DNA of 64,000 bases, from assembly GCA_026708325.1 (NCBI GenBank), contig JAPOVC010000003.1, positions 1 to 64,000 on the forward strand, given 5' to 3'. This DNA is from Anaerolineaceae bacterium (GTDB lineage: Bacteria; Chloroflexota; Anaerolineae; Aggregatilineales; Phototrophicaceae). The stretch's first letter is position 1. Each line of letters opens with the position of its first letter. Below, piece by piece: positions 43,494-52,435 of the stretch. The translations under genes were made by a program, and so were the position numbers. The notes below the pieces were generated by a model. The model ran no database searches. It was not told where the DNA came from and saw only the letters and a list, made by a program, of their open reading frames with translations.

Positions 43494-45376
43494 TCAAGTT
43501 CCGCGTGGATGGCGGCGGCCAGGTCCTCCGTGATGCCAGGCAGGGCCGCCAGTTCATCGATGGTGGCCGCACGAATGGCGTCGATGGAATTCGAATAGTT
43601 CTTCAACAGCGCCTTGCGTTTGGCGGGGCCGATGCCTGGCACGGCTTCCAGGCGACTGGCCATGCCCTGTTTGCGGCGCCGGTTGCGGTGGCTGGTGATC
43701 GCAAAGCGATGGGCCTCGTCGCGGATGCGCTGAACGAGGAAGAGCGCCTGGTCGCGCGGGGGCAGCAGCAGCGGCCGGTGAGCGCCGGGCATCCACAGTT
43801 CCTCGAAACGCTTGGCCAGCCCCGCCACCCGCAGCGTGTCCTCCAGACCGAATTCGCGTAACACCTCCAGCGCGACGTTGAGTTGGCCGCGTCCGCCGTC
43901 AACGATCAGCAGGTCCGGCAGGAGACGCCATGTTTCCTCGTTGTCGCGTCCGACGGGCGGAAGCGCGTCGTCCCGCTCCCGCGCGCGGACGTAACGGGCG
44001 AAGCGGCGCGTGAGGGCCTCGCGCATTGACTGGTAATCGTCAGAACCGCGGTGGCTGACCGAGCGGATGTTGAAACGGCGGTACTCGCTTTTGCGGGCCA
44101 CGCCGCGCACGAAAACGACGCGGCTGGCCACGATGGCCGTGCCCTGGGTGGTGCTGACGTCAAAGCACTCGATGCGGTTGGGCGGGCGGGGCAGTTGCAG
44201 GGCGGCCTGCAGGCTGGCGAGGGCATCTTCCTGGCGCAGTGAGTCCGCTTCCCACTGGGCCCGCAACATGTGCAGGGCCTCGGCCGCGTTTTCCCGGGCG
44301 AGGCTCACCAGTTCGCGCTTGCGGCCCCGCTGCGGCACGGTGATGCTGACCTTGCTGCCGCCGCGCCGGTCCTTCAGCCACTGTTCGATGATGCGCGCTT
44401 CCTCGACGTGGTTGGGCAGGATGACCTCTTTGGGGATTTCGCTGGCCTCGTTGTAAAAGCGTTTGAGGAAAGCGCGCACGACGATCTCGTCGCTGTCGTC
44501 GGCGGTCCCCTCAAGCGCGTGCGAATCGCTGCCGATCAGGCGGCCGTTGCGAATGAAGAGAATCTGCACGACGGCGTCGTGTTTGTCACGCGCCAGGGCG
44601 ATGACGTCGTGATTGCTGAGGCTGTGGCCGACCGTGCGATTCTTCTGGGTGATCATGTCGATGGCGCGCAACTGGTCCCGCAGGGAAGCGGCGCGCTCAA
44701 ACTGGAGCGCCGTGGCGGCCTCGTCCATCTCCCCACGCAGACGAGTCACGATTTCTTCCGAGCGGCCGCGCAACACGGCCATCAGGCCGGCGATCATCGC
44801 CCTGTAGGCTTCCCGGCCGACCGCGCCGATGCAGGGCGCATTGCAGAGCTGGATATCGTGGTAAAGGCAGGCGCGCTCGTCCTGGCCGTCGATGTCGCGG
44901 TCGCAGGTGAGGTAGGGGAAGACCTTGCGCAGGGTCTGCAGCGTATCCTGCGCGGCCCACATGGCGACGTAGGGGCCGAAGTAGCGGCTGCCATCGCGCA
45001 CCAGGCGGCGAGTCACGTCGACCCGCGGGAAGTCGTCCTGCCAGGAGACGCGGATATAGGGATAGCGTTTGTTGTCCTTGAGCGCAATGTTGAAGTGCGG
45101 CAGGTGGCGCTTGATCAGGGTCTCCTCAAGGATGAGGGCCTTGACCTCGTTGCGCTCAACGATGAAATCGATGTCGCGGATGCGGTCGCGCAGGCGTCGC
45201 GTTTTTTCGCTGTGTTCGGCGCTGTTGTTGAAGTAACTGCGCACGCGGTTGCGCAGGCGCCGCGCCTTGCCGATATACAGGACTTCGCCGCGCTCCCCCT
45301 TCATCAGATAGACCCCGGGCTTTTGCGGCAGGTTTTCAAGGATGGTGCGGATGTGGGAAGAGGGGCTGAAGGTCAT
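43490..45376 (-). CDS. uvrC: UvrABC system protein C
   Basis: Makes the dual incisions of nucleotide excision repair. 628 residues. GIY-YIG domain at the N-terminus (PGVYLMKGERGEVLYIGKA, Glu in ALILEETLIKRH), a UVR/UvrB-binding helix pair (EMDEAATALQFERAASLRDQ), the RNase H-like endonuclease domain (IECFDVSTTQGTAIVAS, LLIVDGGRGQLNVAL, EAHRFAITSHR) and tandem helix-hairpin-helix motifs at the C-terminus (VPGIGPAKRKALL, LPGITEDLAAAI). All catalytic segments are kept. Starts at ATG 45376, divergent from rsmH with 67 bases between. Confidence 0.97.
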   Translation of the reverse strand: MTFSPSSHIRTILENLPQKPGVYLMKGERGEVLYIGKARRLRNRVRSYFNNSAEHSEKTRRLRDRIRDIDFIVERNEVKALILEETLIKRHLPHFNIALKDNKRYPYIRVSWQDDFPRVDVTRRLVRDGSRYFGPYVAMWAAQDTLQTLRKVFPYLTCDRDIDGQDERACLYHDIQLCNAPCIGAVGREAYRAMIAGLMAVLRGRSEEIVTRLRGEMDEAATALQFERAASLRDQLRAIDMITQKNRTVGHSLSNHDVIALARDKHDAVVQILFIRNGRLIGSDSHALEGTADDSDEIVVRAFLKRFYNEASEIPKEVILPNHVEEARIIEQWLKDRRGGSKVSITVPQRGRKRELVSLARENAAEALHMLRAQWEADSLRQEDALASLQAALQLPRPPNRIECFDVSTTQGTAIVASRVVFVRGVARKSEYRRFNIRSVSHRGSDDYQSMREALTRRFARYVRARERDDALPPVGRDNEETWRLLPDLLIVDGGRGQLNVALEVLREFGLEDTLRVAGLAKRFEELWMPGAHRPLLLPPRDQALFLVQRIRDEAHRFAITSHRNRRRKQGMASRLEAVPGIGPAKRKALLKNYSNSIDAIRAATIDELAALPGITEDLAAAIHAELD

Positions 45377-45443
45377 GGTATAGTCAGCGTGTGCGCCAGA
45401 CCAACGCTATGGAACCGGTCCCTCCAGTATAGCGGAAGCGGGC

Positions 45444-46409
45444 ATGTCCTCTGACAGCAGACCTGGGGAAGGCGGCGCGCCGGCGCTTCGCCAGGCGCCG
45501 TCGCCGCACGCCCCGGTGCTGGTGGATTCCGTGCTGCAGTGGCTACTGCCGGCGGGACGTCTCATTGATGGCACGGTTGGCGCCGGCGGTCACAGCGAGG
45601 CGCTGCTGGCGGGCGGTGCCGGCGCCCTGCTCGGCATGGACCTGGACCGGGATGCGCTGGCGCTGGCGCGCGAGCGACTGTCCCCCTGGCAGGGGCAGGT
45701 GACCCTGCGGCATGGCAGTTATGAGGACATGCGCCTGGCGGCCAGCAGTCTGGGCTGGCGTGAGGTCGACGGCATCCTGCTCGACCTGGGCGTTTCCTCC
45801 CTGCAACTGGACCGCGCCGAACGGGGTTTCGCCCTGCGCCACGAGGGGCCGCTGGATATGCGCTTCGATCCCGCCTCCGGCATTCCGGACGCCGAATCTC
45901 TGGTCAACGACAGCAGTGAGGAAGCGCTGGCAGAACTCTTTCGGCGCTACGGAGAGGAACGCCACAGCAGGCGTCTGGCCCGCATGATCGTGCGCGAGCG
46001 CCCCTTCAGCGGCAGCGGCGAACTGGCCCGCGCCATTGCGCGCGCGACGCCCCGGCCCTGGCCCAGGCGCATTCATCCGGCGACGCGTGTATTCCAGGCC
46101 CTGCGCATTGCCGTCAATGACGAGCTGGAAACGCTGGGCAGGGCCCTGCCGGAGGCCCTGTCCCTGTTGCGGCCGGGTGGACGACTGGTCGTCATCAGCT
46201 TTCACAGCCTGGAGGACCGGATTGTGAAGCGTTGGCTGCAGCAGGAGGAGCGCGACTGCATCTGCCCGCCGCAGCTGCCGGTCTGCGCCTGCGACCAGCG
46301 CGCCCGTTTGCGTCGTTTGCGGCGCCGGCCACTTGTGGCCGACGCTGTGGAGCGGGGTGCAAATCCCCGCAGTCGTAGCGCGAAACTGCGTGTGGCGGAG
46401 AAGCTGTGA
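45444..46409 (+). CDS. rsmH: 16S rRNA (cytosine-1402-N4)-methyltransferase
   Basis: Methylates C1402 of 16S rRNA near the P site. 321 residues, first gene of the division/wall cluster as in most bacteria. Motifs: HAPVLVDSVLQWLLP at the N-terminus, the SAM motif LIDGTVGAGGHSEALL, ILLDLGVSSLQLDRAERGF, LDMRFDP, and the C-terminal PATRVFQALRIAVNDELE and LVVISFHSLEDRIVK. The stop overlaps the ftsL GTG (GTGA), so the two are coupled. An mraZ regulator gene, common upstream of rsmH, is absent. Confidence 0.96.
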   Translation: MSSDSRPGEGGAPALRQAPSPHAPVLVDSVLQWLLPAGRLIDGTVGAGGHSEALLAGGAGALLGMDLDRDALALARERLSPWQGQVTLRHGSYEDMRLAASSLGWREVDGILLDLGVSSLQLDRAERGFALRHEGPLDMRFDPASGIPDAESLVNDSSEEALAELFRRYGEERHSRRLARMIVRERPFSGSGELARAIARATPRPWPRRIHPATRVFQALRIAVNDELETLGRALPEALSLLRPGGRLVVISFHSLEDRIVKRWLQQEERDCICPPQLPVCACDQRARLRRLRRRPLVADAVERGANPRSRSAKLRVAEKL

Positions 46410-46876
46410 GACAGGGCGTCCTCCTTGAGCATGCCCTGCGTCGTTCCTGGCGACGGCAGCGCCAGGCCGTTGTGCTGGCCTCGCTGGGGCTTTTGATGGC
46501 GGTCATCGTGGGCGCGCTGGTCTATTTGTCCCAGGCGGCGCTGGATGCCACGACCGGCCGTCAACTGGAAATCCTGATTGCCGAACGCAATGAACTGGAG
46601 CAACTCAACGAGAGCCTGCGTTCGGAGATCGCCAGCCTGCGCAGCGTGCCGCGATTGCGGCGGCGGGCGGAGGAGATGGGCTTTCGTCTGGCGAACACGG
46701 AGGACATCGACTACGTCGTTGTGGACCAGTACGATCCGCGACGGACGGCGGTGGCGCCGCAGATTTACGCGCAACAGGCGACCCCGGCTGCCGATTATGA
46801 TGAGACGCTGGCCGGCTGGATACAGCAACAACTGGACGCTTTCAACCGTCAGCCTGATTCCGCGGAGGGCGAATGA
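46406..46876 (+). CDS. ftsL: FtsL/FtsB-like septum formation protein
   Basis: 156-residue bitopic protein: short cytoplasmic basic N-terminus, one membrane helix (VLASLGLLMAVIVGALVYL, about residues 23-41), and a periplasmic coiled coil (LEILIAERNELEQLNESL to RLRRRAEEMGF). The C-terminal GFRLAN region resembles the FtsL/DivIC 'A..G' hinge. It would bridge FtsQ and FtsWI in the divisome. Identification rests on topology and position between rsmH and ftsI, since sequence similarity in this family is low. GTG start overlaps rsmH; stop overlaps ftsI by four bases. Confidence 0.8.
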   Translation: MRQGVLLEHALRRSWRRQRQAVVLASLGLLMAVIVGALVYLSQAALDATTGRQLEILIAERNELEQLNESLRSEIASLRSVPRLRRRAEEMGFRLANTEDIDYVVVDQYDPRRTAVAPQIYAQQATPAADYDETLAGWIQQQLDAFNRQPDSAEGE

Positions 46877-48612
46877 GGCAGAACCTGCCTGACGATACGC
46901 TGCGGCAACGCCTGCCGATCGTCATTGCAGGCCTGTTGCTGGCCAGTGTGTTGCTGATGCTGCGTCTGGTCTCCTTCCAGTTTCAGCTGGACCCGGCCGT
47001 GACCAGTTATCTGGAAGGTGTGCGCGCATCCGGCTACCAGCGCACACTGCGCCAGGCGGCCGTGCGCGGCAACATTTATGACCGCGACCTGCAGGCGATG
47101 GCGGTGAACTCGCTCGAATACCGCGTTGGCATCAGTCCCAATCTGGTCTCGCAGCCGCGTGAAACGGCCATACGACTGGCGGGCATCATGGGGCTGGACG
47201 AACTGGACACCTTCAATCGCATCACCAGCGAAGTCCCCTGGGTGTTGCTGTCGGCGGGCGTCAGCGCGGACCAGGGGCGGCAGGTGGCCGAACTGGACCT
47301 TCTGGGCGTGACGATCGAGGCGAGGCCGCGACGTTACTATCCGCAGGGGTCGATGGCTGCCCAGGTGGTGGGCTTCGTGGGCGGCGACCTGCAGGGTTAC
47401 TACGGCGTTGAAGGCTTCTATGACGGGCAACTGGCCGGTCGCGAGCAGGAGCAAATGCTCAGCAATATCCCCTTTGACGTGCCGGAGGACCATGACGAGG
47501 ACCGCGGCTCCGACATTGTGCTGACCATCGATCGCGAAATTCAGTACCTGGCCGAGAGCGAACTTGAAGGCAGCGTGGCGCTGACCAACGCAGCCCGCGG
47601 CAACATCCTCGTCATGGACCCGCGCAGCGGCGAAATGCTGGCCATGGCCAGCTGGCCTACCTTCGACCCCAATGCCTGGTACGAGGTGCGCGACGATACC
47701 CTGCTGCAGAATGCGGCGATCAACGGCCTCTTCGAACCCGGCAGCCTGATGCAGGTGTTGACCCTCGCCGTGGCGCTGGAGCGTGGCGCCTACCGGATGG
47801 ACGACACCTACCTGGACCGGGGCTACATCGAGGCCGGCGGCGTGCAGGTGCAGAACTGGGACCGCAAGGCCCATGGCGTGGTCGACCTGACCACCATACT
47901 GGTGGAGACGCTCAACGTTGGCGCCGCGACCATCAGCATGCAAATGGGACCGGCGACCTTTTACAGCGGCCTGCGGGAATTCGGCATTGGTGAGCCGACG
48001 GGCATCGACCTGCAGGGAGAACTTCCCGGCATCCTGTTCGTGCCGGGCGATGAGGACTACAACGACAGCCTGTTGCTGACCAACAGTTTCGGCCAGGGCG
48101 TGGCCGTCACTCCCCTGCAAATCCTGACGGCCTTTGCCGCCATCGCCAACGACGGCCTGATGATGCAACCGCACGTCTTTCGACGCCTGCTGGATGGCGA
48201 CGAGGTGCGCGCATCGTCTCCATCGACGCTGGGGCGGCCGATCAGTTCCGCAACGGCCCGACAGGTGACCGAAATGATGGTGACTGCCACCCGCGAGGGC
48301 ATGGGCAGTCGCGCCGATCTGCCGGGCTACACGGTCGCCGGCACGGCGGGCACAGCCCAGGTGCCCACCACCCTGGGCTACGAAGCGGGCACGTCCATCG
48401 TCTCCTTCATCGGCTTTCTGCCGGCGGACGATCCCCGGGTCATCGTCTTCATCCGCCTGGACCATCCCAACGAGTACTGGGGCGCGGCGGCCGCGGCGCC
48501 GGTCTTCCAGCGCCTGGCGCAACGCCTGGTCATTCTGATGAACATTCCTCCCGATGACGTACGGCGGGACCTGGTCGCTGCCGGAGGCGCCGTTGAGGCC
48601 ATCCAGCACTAG
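46873..48612 (+). CDS. ftsI: FtsI/PBP2b-like protein lacking all transpeptidase catalytic motifs
   Basis: 579 residues in the ftsI position: N-terminal membrane helix (IVIAGLLLASVLLMLRLV), the PBP dimerisation domain (AAVRGNIYDRDLQAMAVNS, RRYYPQGSMAAQVVGFVG, GVEGFYDGQLAG) and a transpeptidase-like domain (TIDREIQYLAESEL, GNILVMDPRSGEMLAMAS). Its active site is destroyed. SxxK is S291-L-M-Q294, so the lysine is missing; SxN is T346-L-N348; KTG is T491-A-G493. Flanking family residues (FEPGS, LNVGAATIS, GTAQVP, NSFGQGVAVTPLQ) are well kept, so this is a folded pseudo-enzyme rather than a decaying gene. It may serve as the structural partner of FtsW. Overlaps ftsL by four bases. Confidence 0.92.
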   Translation: MRQNLPDDTLRQRLPIVIAGLLLASVLLMLRLVSFQFQLDPAVTSYLEGVRASGYQRTLRQAAVRGNIYDRDLQAMAVNSLEYRVGISPNLVSQPRETAIRLAGIMGLDELDTFNRITSEVPWVLLSAGVSADQGRQVAELDLLGVTIEARPRRYYPQGSMAAQVVGFVGGDLQGYYGVEGFYDGQLAGREQEQMLSNIPFDVPEDHDEDRGSDIVLTIDREIQYLAESELEGSVALTNAARGNILVMDPRSGEMLAMASWPTFDPNAWYEVRDDTLLQNAAINGLFEPGSLMQVLTLAVALERGAYRMDDTYLDRGYIEAGGVQVQNWDRKAHGVVDLTTILVETLNVGAATISMQMGPATFYSGLREFGIGEPTGIDLQGELPGILFVPGDEDYNDSLLLTNSFGQGVAVTPLQILTAFAAIANDGLMMQPHVFRRLLDGDEVRASSPSTLGRPISSATARQVTEMMVTATREGMGSRADLPGYTVAGTAGTAQVPTTLGYEAGTSIVSFIGFLPADDPRVIVFIRLDHPNEYWGAAAAAPVFQRLAQRLVILMNIPPDDVRRDLVAAGGAVEAIQH

Positions 48613-48715
48613 TCGCTGACCGGCGCCGGCCGGCAAAAGCGGCCTGGCGCGCCTGGCAATGGTGGCCGATGCGCCAGATGCGCTAGAATTGAATCTGGCG
48701 AAAGACAGGGCGGGC

Positions 48716-49738
48716 ATGGGACTTCCCTTTGCGTTGGCGGTGGGTTCGATCACTTTCCTGCTGGGCGTAATCTGGGGCGGGCCGCTGATCGAGTTGCTGC
48801 GACGTCTGGGCATTGGCAAGCAGATCCGCGCCGAACTGGGCGAAAGGCAGCAACGCAAGGTAGGGACGCCGACCATGGGCGGCGTGCTAATCATTGTGTC
48901 GGTCGTGGTGCTTACGGCCGGTCTCAACCTTGCCAGCGTTGTGCGTCAGGTGAGCGGCCGCAGCATCCTGCTGCCGATGATCGTGTTGCTGGCCTTCGGC
49001 GTGTTGGGCGCTATCGACGACCGCGCCAGCATCCTGCGCTCGCGCGGGCCCCTGGGGGAGGGGCTGTCGGGCCGCGTCAAGTTCGCTGTCCAGGTGGTTA
49101 TGGCCGTCGCCGTGGCGGTCTTCATTTCCACCTGGGAGGGCGGCGTTTCCTACGCCAATTCGGTCAACCTGCCGCTGGTTGAACTGTCGATTCCCCTGAG
49201 TCCGGTCCTGTTCATTCCTCTTTGCGCCTTTTTCATCGTGGGGACTTCCAATGCCGTCAATTTCACCGACGGTCTTGACGGGCTGGCGGGCATCATTTCG
49301 GCCAGCGCCTTCGCGGCCTACGGCATCATCGCCTGGCTGCAGAACCAGGTGTTCCTGACCCAGTTTTGCTTCATCGTGGTCGGCGCCTGTTTCGCCTTCC
49401 TGTGGTACAACGCGCATCCGGCGCAGATGTTCATGGGCGATACCGGCTCGCTGGCGCTGGGGGCGGCGCTGGGCACGGTGGCGGTCATGACCGGGCAGTG
49501 GCTGCTCCTGCCGATCATCGCGATCGTGCCCCTGGCCGAGACGCTGAGCGTGATTCTGCAGGTTGCCTCGGCGCGCTGGTCGCGACGATATCGAGGTGTG
49601 GACCGTCGCCTCTTTCGCCAGGCACCGCTGCACGGCCACTTCGAACTGGGTGGCTGGAGCGAGACGCAAATCGTGCAACGCTTCTGGCTGGTTGGCTTGC
49701 TGAGCGCGATGCTTGGTGTGGCGCTGGCGTTGATCTGA
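48716..49738 (+). CDS. mraY: Phospho-N-acetylmuramoyl-pentapeptide transferase
   Basis: Makes lipid I by transferring phospho-MurNAc-pentapeptide to undecaprenyl phosphate. 340 residues from ATG 48716 (MGLPFALAVGSITFLLGV); the frame is open to an ATG 19 codons earlier, but a TAGAAT box at 48684 and the usual MraY N-terminus favour 48716. About ten membrane helices. Key segments: GTPTMGGVLI, the metal Asp pair D101-D102, NAVNFTDGLDGLAG, MFMGDTGSLALGAALG and PLHGHFELGGW. In the DDxxK motif the lysine is Ser105 (DDRAS), an unusual replacement. Follows ftsI after 103 bases, where murE and murF usually lie. Confidence 0.93.
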   Translation: MGLPFALAVGSITFLLGVIWGGPLIELLRRLGIGKQIRAELGERQQRKVGTPTMGGVLIIVSVVVLTAGLNLASVVRQVSGRSILLPMIVLLAFGVLGAIDDRASILRSRGPLGEGLSGRVKFAVQVVMAVAVAVFISTWEGGVSYANSVNLPLVELSIPLSPVLFIPLCAFFIVGTSNAVNFTDGLDGLAGIISASAFAAYGIIAWLQNQVFLTQFCFIVVGACFAFLWYNAHPAQMFMGDTGSLALGAALGTVAVMTGQWLLLPIIAIVPLAETLSVILQVASARWSRRYRGVDRRLFRQAPLHGHFELGGWSETQIVQRFWLVGLLSAMLGVALALI

Positions 49739-49753
49739 GGCACTTACCTGTCG

Positions 49754-51118
49754 ATGGATTCCCTGCAGGGAAAGCGGGTACTGGTGCTTGGCTACGGGCG
49801 GCAGGGGCGCGCTTTGGCGCGCTGGTTGCCGACCAGGGGCGCCAGCGTGACGGTCAGCGACCGCCGGCCCCTTGAGCCTGCCCTGGACGAACTGCCGCCG
49901 GGCGCGAGGGTCGAGTTTGTCAGCGGCGATCATTCGCCGGACCTGCTCGACGAAACGGACCTGATGTGCCTGTCCGGTGGCGTCCCGCTGGACACGCCCA
50001 TGGTCAGGGAGGCGCGGCGACGCGGCATACCGCTCACGAATGATGCGCAGCTCTTCATGGAACGCTGCCCGGCGCCCGTCATTGGCATCACGGGCAGCGC
50101 CGGCAAGACCACCACCACGTCGCTGGTGGCGGCCATGCTGGAGGCGGCCGGTCGGCAGGTGTGGACGGGCGGCAACATCGGCCATGTCCTGCTCGATGAT
50201 CTTGGCCGCATGCAGGCCGGGGACGTCGTGGTCATGGAGCTGTCGAGTTTCCAGCTGGAACTGATGACCTGCAGCCCGCAACTGGCGGTGGTCCTCAACG
50301 TCACGCCCAATCACCTCGACCGGCACGGTACGATGGAGGCCTACGCCGCAGCCAAGGCCCGCATTCTGGATTTTCAGGGAGGAGAGGACTGCGCCATCCT
50401 CGGCCACGATGATGGTGGCAGCCGCGCGCTGAAATCGCAGGTGCGGGTGGGGCTGGCCTGGTTTGGCAGGGAAAGACCGCCGGGAGACGGCGCCTGGTGC
50501 CAGGACGAAGACCTGTGGCTGGCCGGCCGCTGCGCAGAAAATGGCGAGGCCCAAAGCGTTTGCGCCAGGGCGGACAGCCCCTTGCCAGGGCCGCACAACC
50601 TGATGAATCTGCTGGCGGCCTGCGCCACGGCGGGCGCGGCGGGGGTCGCGGCGCCGGCGATGGCCCAGGCCATTCGCGACTTTCGCGGCGTACCCCATCG
50701 CCTCGAGACCGTGCGCAGTCTGGAGGGCGTCACCTGGGTCAATGACAGTATCGCCACGGCGCCGGAGCGCGTGGTGGCGGCCCTGCGCAGCTACGACGGC
50801 CCCCTGATTTTGCTGGCCGGTGGCGTGGACAAGCAGTTGCCCTGGGAAGACATGTTGCGACTGGCCTTGCAGAAATCGCGCTGTATCATCACCTTCGGGC
50901 ACTTTGGCGAAGCGATTCGCGACATGACGCTGGCGCTGGGCGGAGCGGGCGCGGCGGTCTGCAACGTGGCGGGGCTGGACGAGGCGGTCGCTCTGGCTGC
51001 CGGGCGCGCGCAGGCCGGCGACGTCGTGCTGCTTTCACCCGGTGGCACCAGTTTCGATGCCTACCGCGATTTCGCCGAACGTGGCGCCCACTTTCGCCGA
51101 CTGGTCGAGGCACTGTGA
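49754..51118 (+). CDS. murD: UDP-N-acetylmuramoyl-L-alanine--D-glutamate ligase
   Basis: Adds D-glutamate to UDP-MurNAc-L-Ala in the cytoplasm. 454 residues. N-terminal Rossmann-like UDP-binding domain (VLVLGYGRQGRALARWL), ATP P-loop IGITGSAGKTTTTSLV, VMELSSFQLELM, LNVTPNHLDRHGTMEAYAAAK (carbamylated-lysine region) and the C-terminal ligase domain (GVPHRLETVRSLEGVTWVND, LLSPGGTSFDAYRDFAERG). All are standard. 15 bases after mraY and 3 before ftsW. Confidence 0.96.
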   Translation: MDSLQGKRVLVLGYGRQGRALARWLPTRGASVTVSDRRPLEPALDELPPGARVEFVSGDHSPDLLDETDLMCLSGGVPLDTPMVREARRRGIPLTNDAQLFMERCPAPVIGITGSAGKTTTTSLVAAMLEAAGRQVWTGGNIGHVLLDDLGRMQAGDVVVMELSSFQLELMTCSPQLAVVLNVTPNHLDRHGTMEAYAAAKARILDFQGGEDCAILGHDDGGSRALKSQVRVGLAWFGRERPPGDGAWCQDEDLWLAGRCAENGEAQSVCARADSPLPGPHNLMNLLAACATAGAAGVAAPAMAQAIRDFRGVPHRLETVRSLEGVTWVNDSIATAPERVVAALRSYDGPLILLAGGVDKQLPWEDMLRLALQKSRCIITFGHFGEAIRDMTLALGGAGAAVCNVAGLDEAVALAAGRAQAGDVVLLSPGGTSFDAYRDFAERGAHFRRLVEAL

Positions 51119-51121
51119 GCG

Positions 51122-52435
51122 ATGCTGTCCGACGCTGAATTGCAGGACGCCGACAACCTCACGCTGGAGCAGGAACAGGCCGGCGTGGCCGTCATGGCGC
51201 CGGCCGCAGGCGGCATCCGGCGCGGCTACAGCTGGAGTGAACTGGCCCGCGGGATCGATCGCTGGCTGCTCTTGCTGGTCGGCATGCTGCTGTTCGCCGG
51301 CACCCTGATGGTCTACAGCGCCACCTTTGACTGGAGTTACCAGAGTTTCGGCAGCGAAGTCGAAATCCTGCTGCGCCACATCCGCAACATTCTCATCGGC
51401 AGCGTGTTTCTGGTGGTGCTGGCGCTGCTGGATTACCGTGTCCTGCGGCGCATGGTCGTGTGGCTTTTGCTCATCACCATCGGTTTCCTGGTGGCGGTCT
51501 GGTTGTTCGGTGACGACACCTTCGGCGCGCGGCGGGCGTTGATTGCCGGTTCCTTTCAGCCCGGCGAAGCCGCCGAACTGGTCATCGTCCTCTACATGGC
51601 CGCCTGGCTCAGTTCCCGTCGCGGGCAAATCCGCAGCATCGGCTATGGCCTTCTTCCCTTCTCGGTGCTGGTAGGCATCGTTGCCGGGCTGATTTTTATG
51701 CAGCCGGATTTCAGCACGGCGGCCATCATCATCGTCACGTCGACCGTGATGTTTTTCCTGGCCGGCGCGGACCTGCGCCAGTTGCTGGGCACATTCGGCC
51801 TGACATCGCTGGTCATGCTGATGGTCACCTGGCTGGGCCTGCTGCCCGATTACGTACCCAACCGCGTGACGACCTACCTGGCCGGCGTGACCGACCTGAC
51901 CCAGGCCAACTATCACGTGCAGCAGGCCATCATCGCCTTTCTCAATGGCGGCTGGACCGGCGTGGGCCTGGGCAACGGGCGCCAGAAGTTCGGCTTCCTG
52001 CCCGCGACTCACACGGACAGCATATTCGCCGTGATCGGTGAGGAACTGGGCGTGCTGGGCATGACTTTCATTCTGCTGCTCTACGTGTTGCTGGTCCTGC
52101 GCGGCTTTTACGTGGCGCGCCGCGCCCGGGATCCCTTTGGCGCCCTGCTGGCAGCCGGCCTCACGGTCTGGATCGCGGTCAAGGCGCTGCTCAACATCGC
52201 CGTCATCACGGCCGTGGTGCCGTCGACCGGGACGCCTCTGCCCTTTGTCAGTTTCGGCGGCTCGTCGCTGGTCGTGCTGATGGCGGGAACCGGCCTCCTG
52301 CTGAGCGTCAGTCGTCTGCCTTACCGTCAGGCCGCCTTGCAGGAACGGAGAGGACTGATTGCGAATCCTGATCGCAGCGGGGGGGACCGGCGGGCACGTT
52401 TATCCCGCGCTGGCCGTCGCCGCGGCCCTTCCTGA
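51122..52435 (+). CDS. ftsW: Septal peptidoglycan glycosyltransferase FtsW
   Basis: SEDS-family polymerase of lipid II at the septum. 437 residues with about ten membrane helices after a ~45-residue cytoplasmic lead. SEDS motifs: GARRALIAGSFQPGEAAELV, FMQPDFSTAAIIIV, NYHVQQAIIAFLNGGWTG, GLGNGRQKFGFLPATHTDSI with the presumed catalytic Asp kept, FAVIGEELGVLG, and the C-terminal GTPLPFVSFGGSSLV. The usual DFIF is DSIF here. It contrasts with the neighbouring ftsI, whose catalytic motifs are lost. The basic C-terminal tail overlaps murG by 77 bases. Confidence 0.95.
   Translation: MLSDAELQDADNLTLEQEQAGVAVMAPAAGGIRRGYSWSELARGIDRWLLLLVGMLLFAGTLMVYSATFDWSYQSFGSEVEILLRHIRNILIGSVFLVVLALLDYRVLRRMVVWLLLITIGFLVAVWLFGDDTFGARRALIAGSFQPGEAAELVIVLYMAAWLSSRRGQIRSIGYGLLPFSVLVGIVAGLIFMQPDFSTAAIIIVTSTVMFFLAGADLRQLLGTFGLTSLVMLMVTWLGLLPDYVPNRVTTYLAGVTDLTQANYHVQQAIIAFLNGGWTGVGLGNGRQKFGFLPATHTDSIFAVIGEELGVLGMTFILLLYVLLVLRGFYVARRARDPFGALLAAGLTVWIAVKALLNIAVITAVVPSTGTPLPFVSFGGSSLVVLMAGTGLLLSVSRLPYRQAALQERRGLIANPDRSGGDRRARLSRAGRRRGPS

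Noticed and set aside
46849..48927. Long minus-strand frame opposite ftsI, considered as an alternative reason for the lost PBP motifs
   Set aside because: The ftsI frame itself is continuous and keeps PBP-specific flanks. The antisense product has no recognisable domain.
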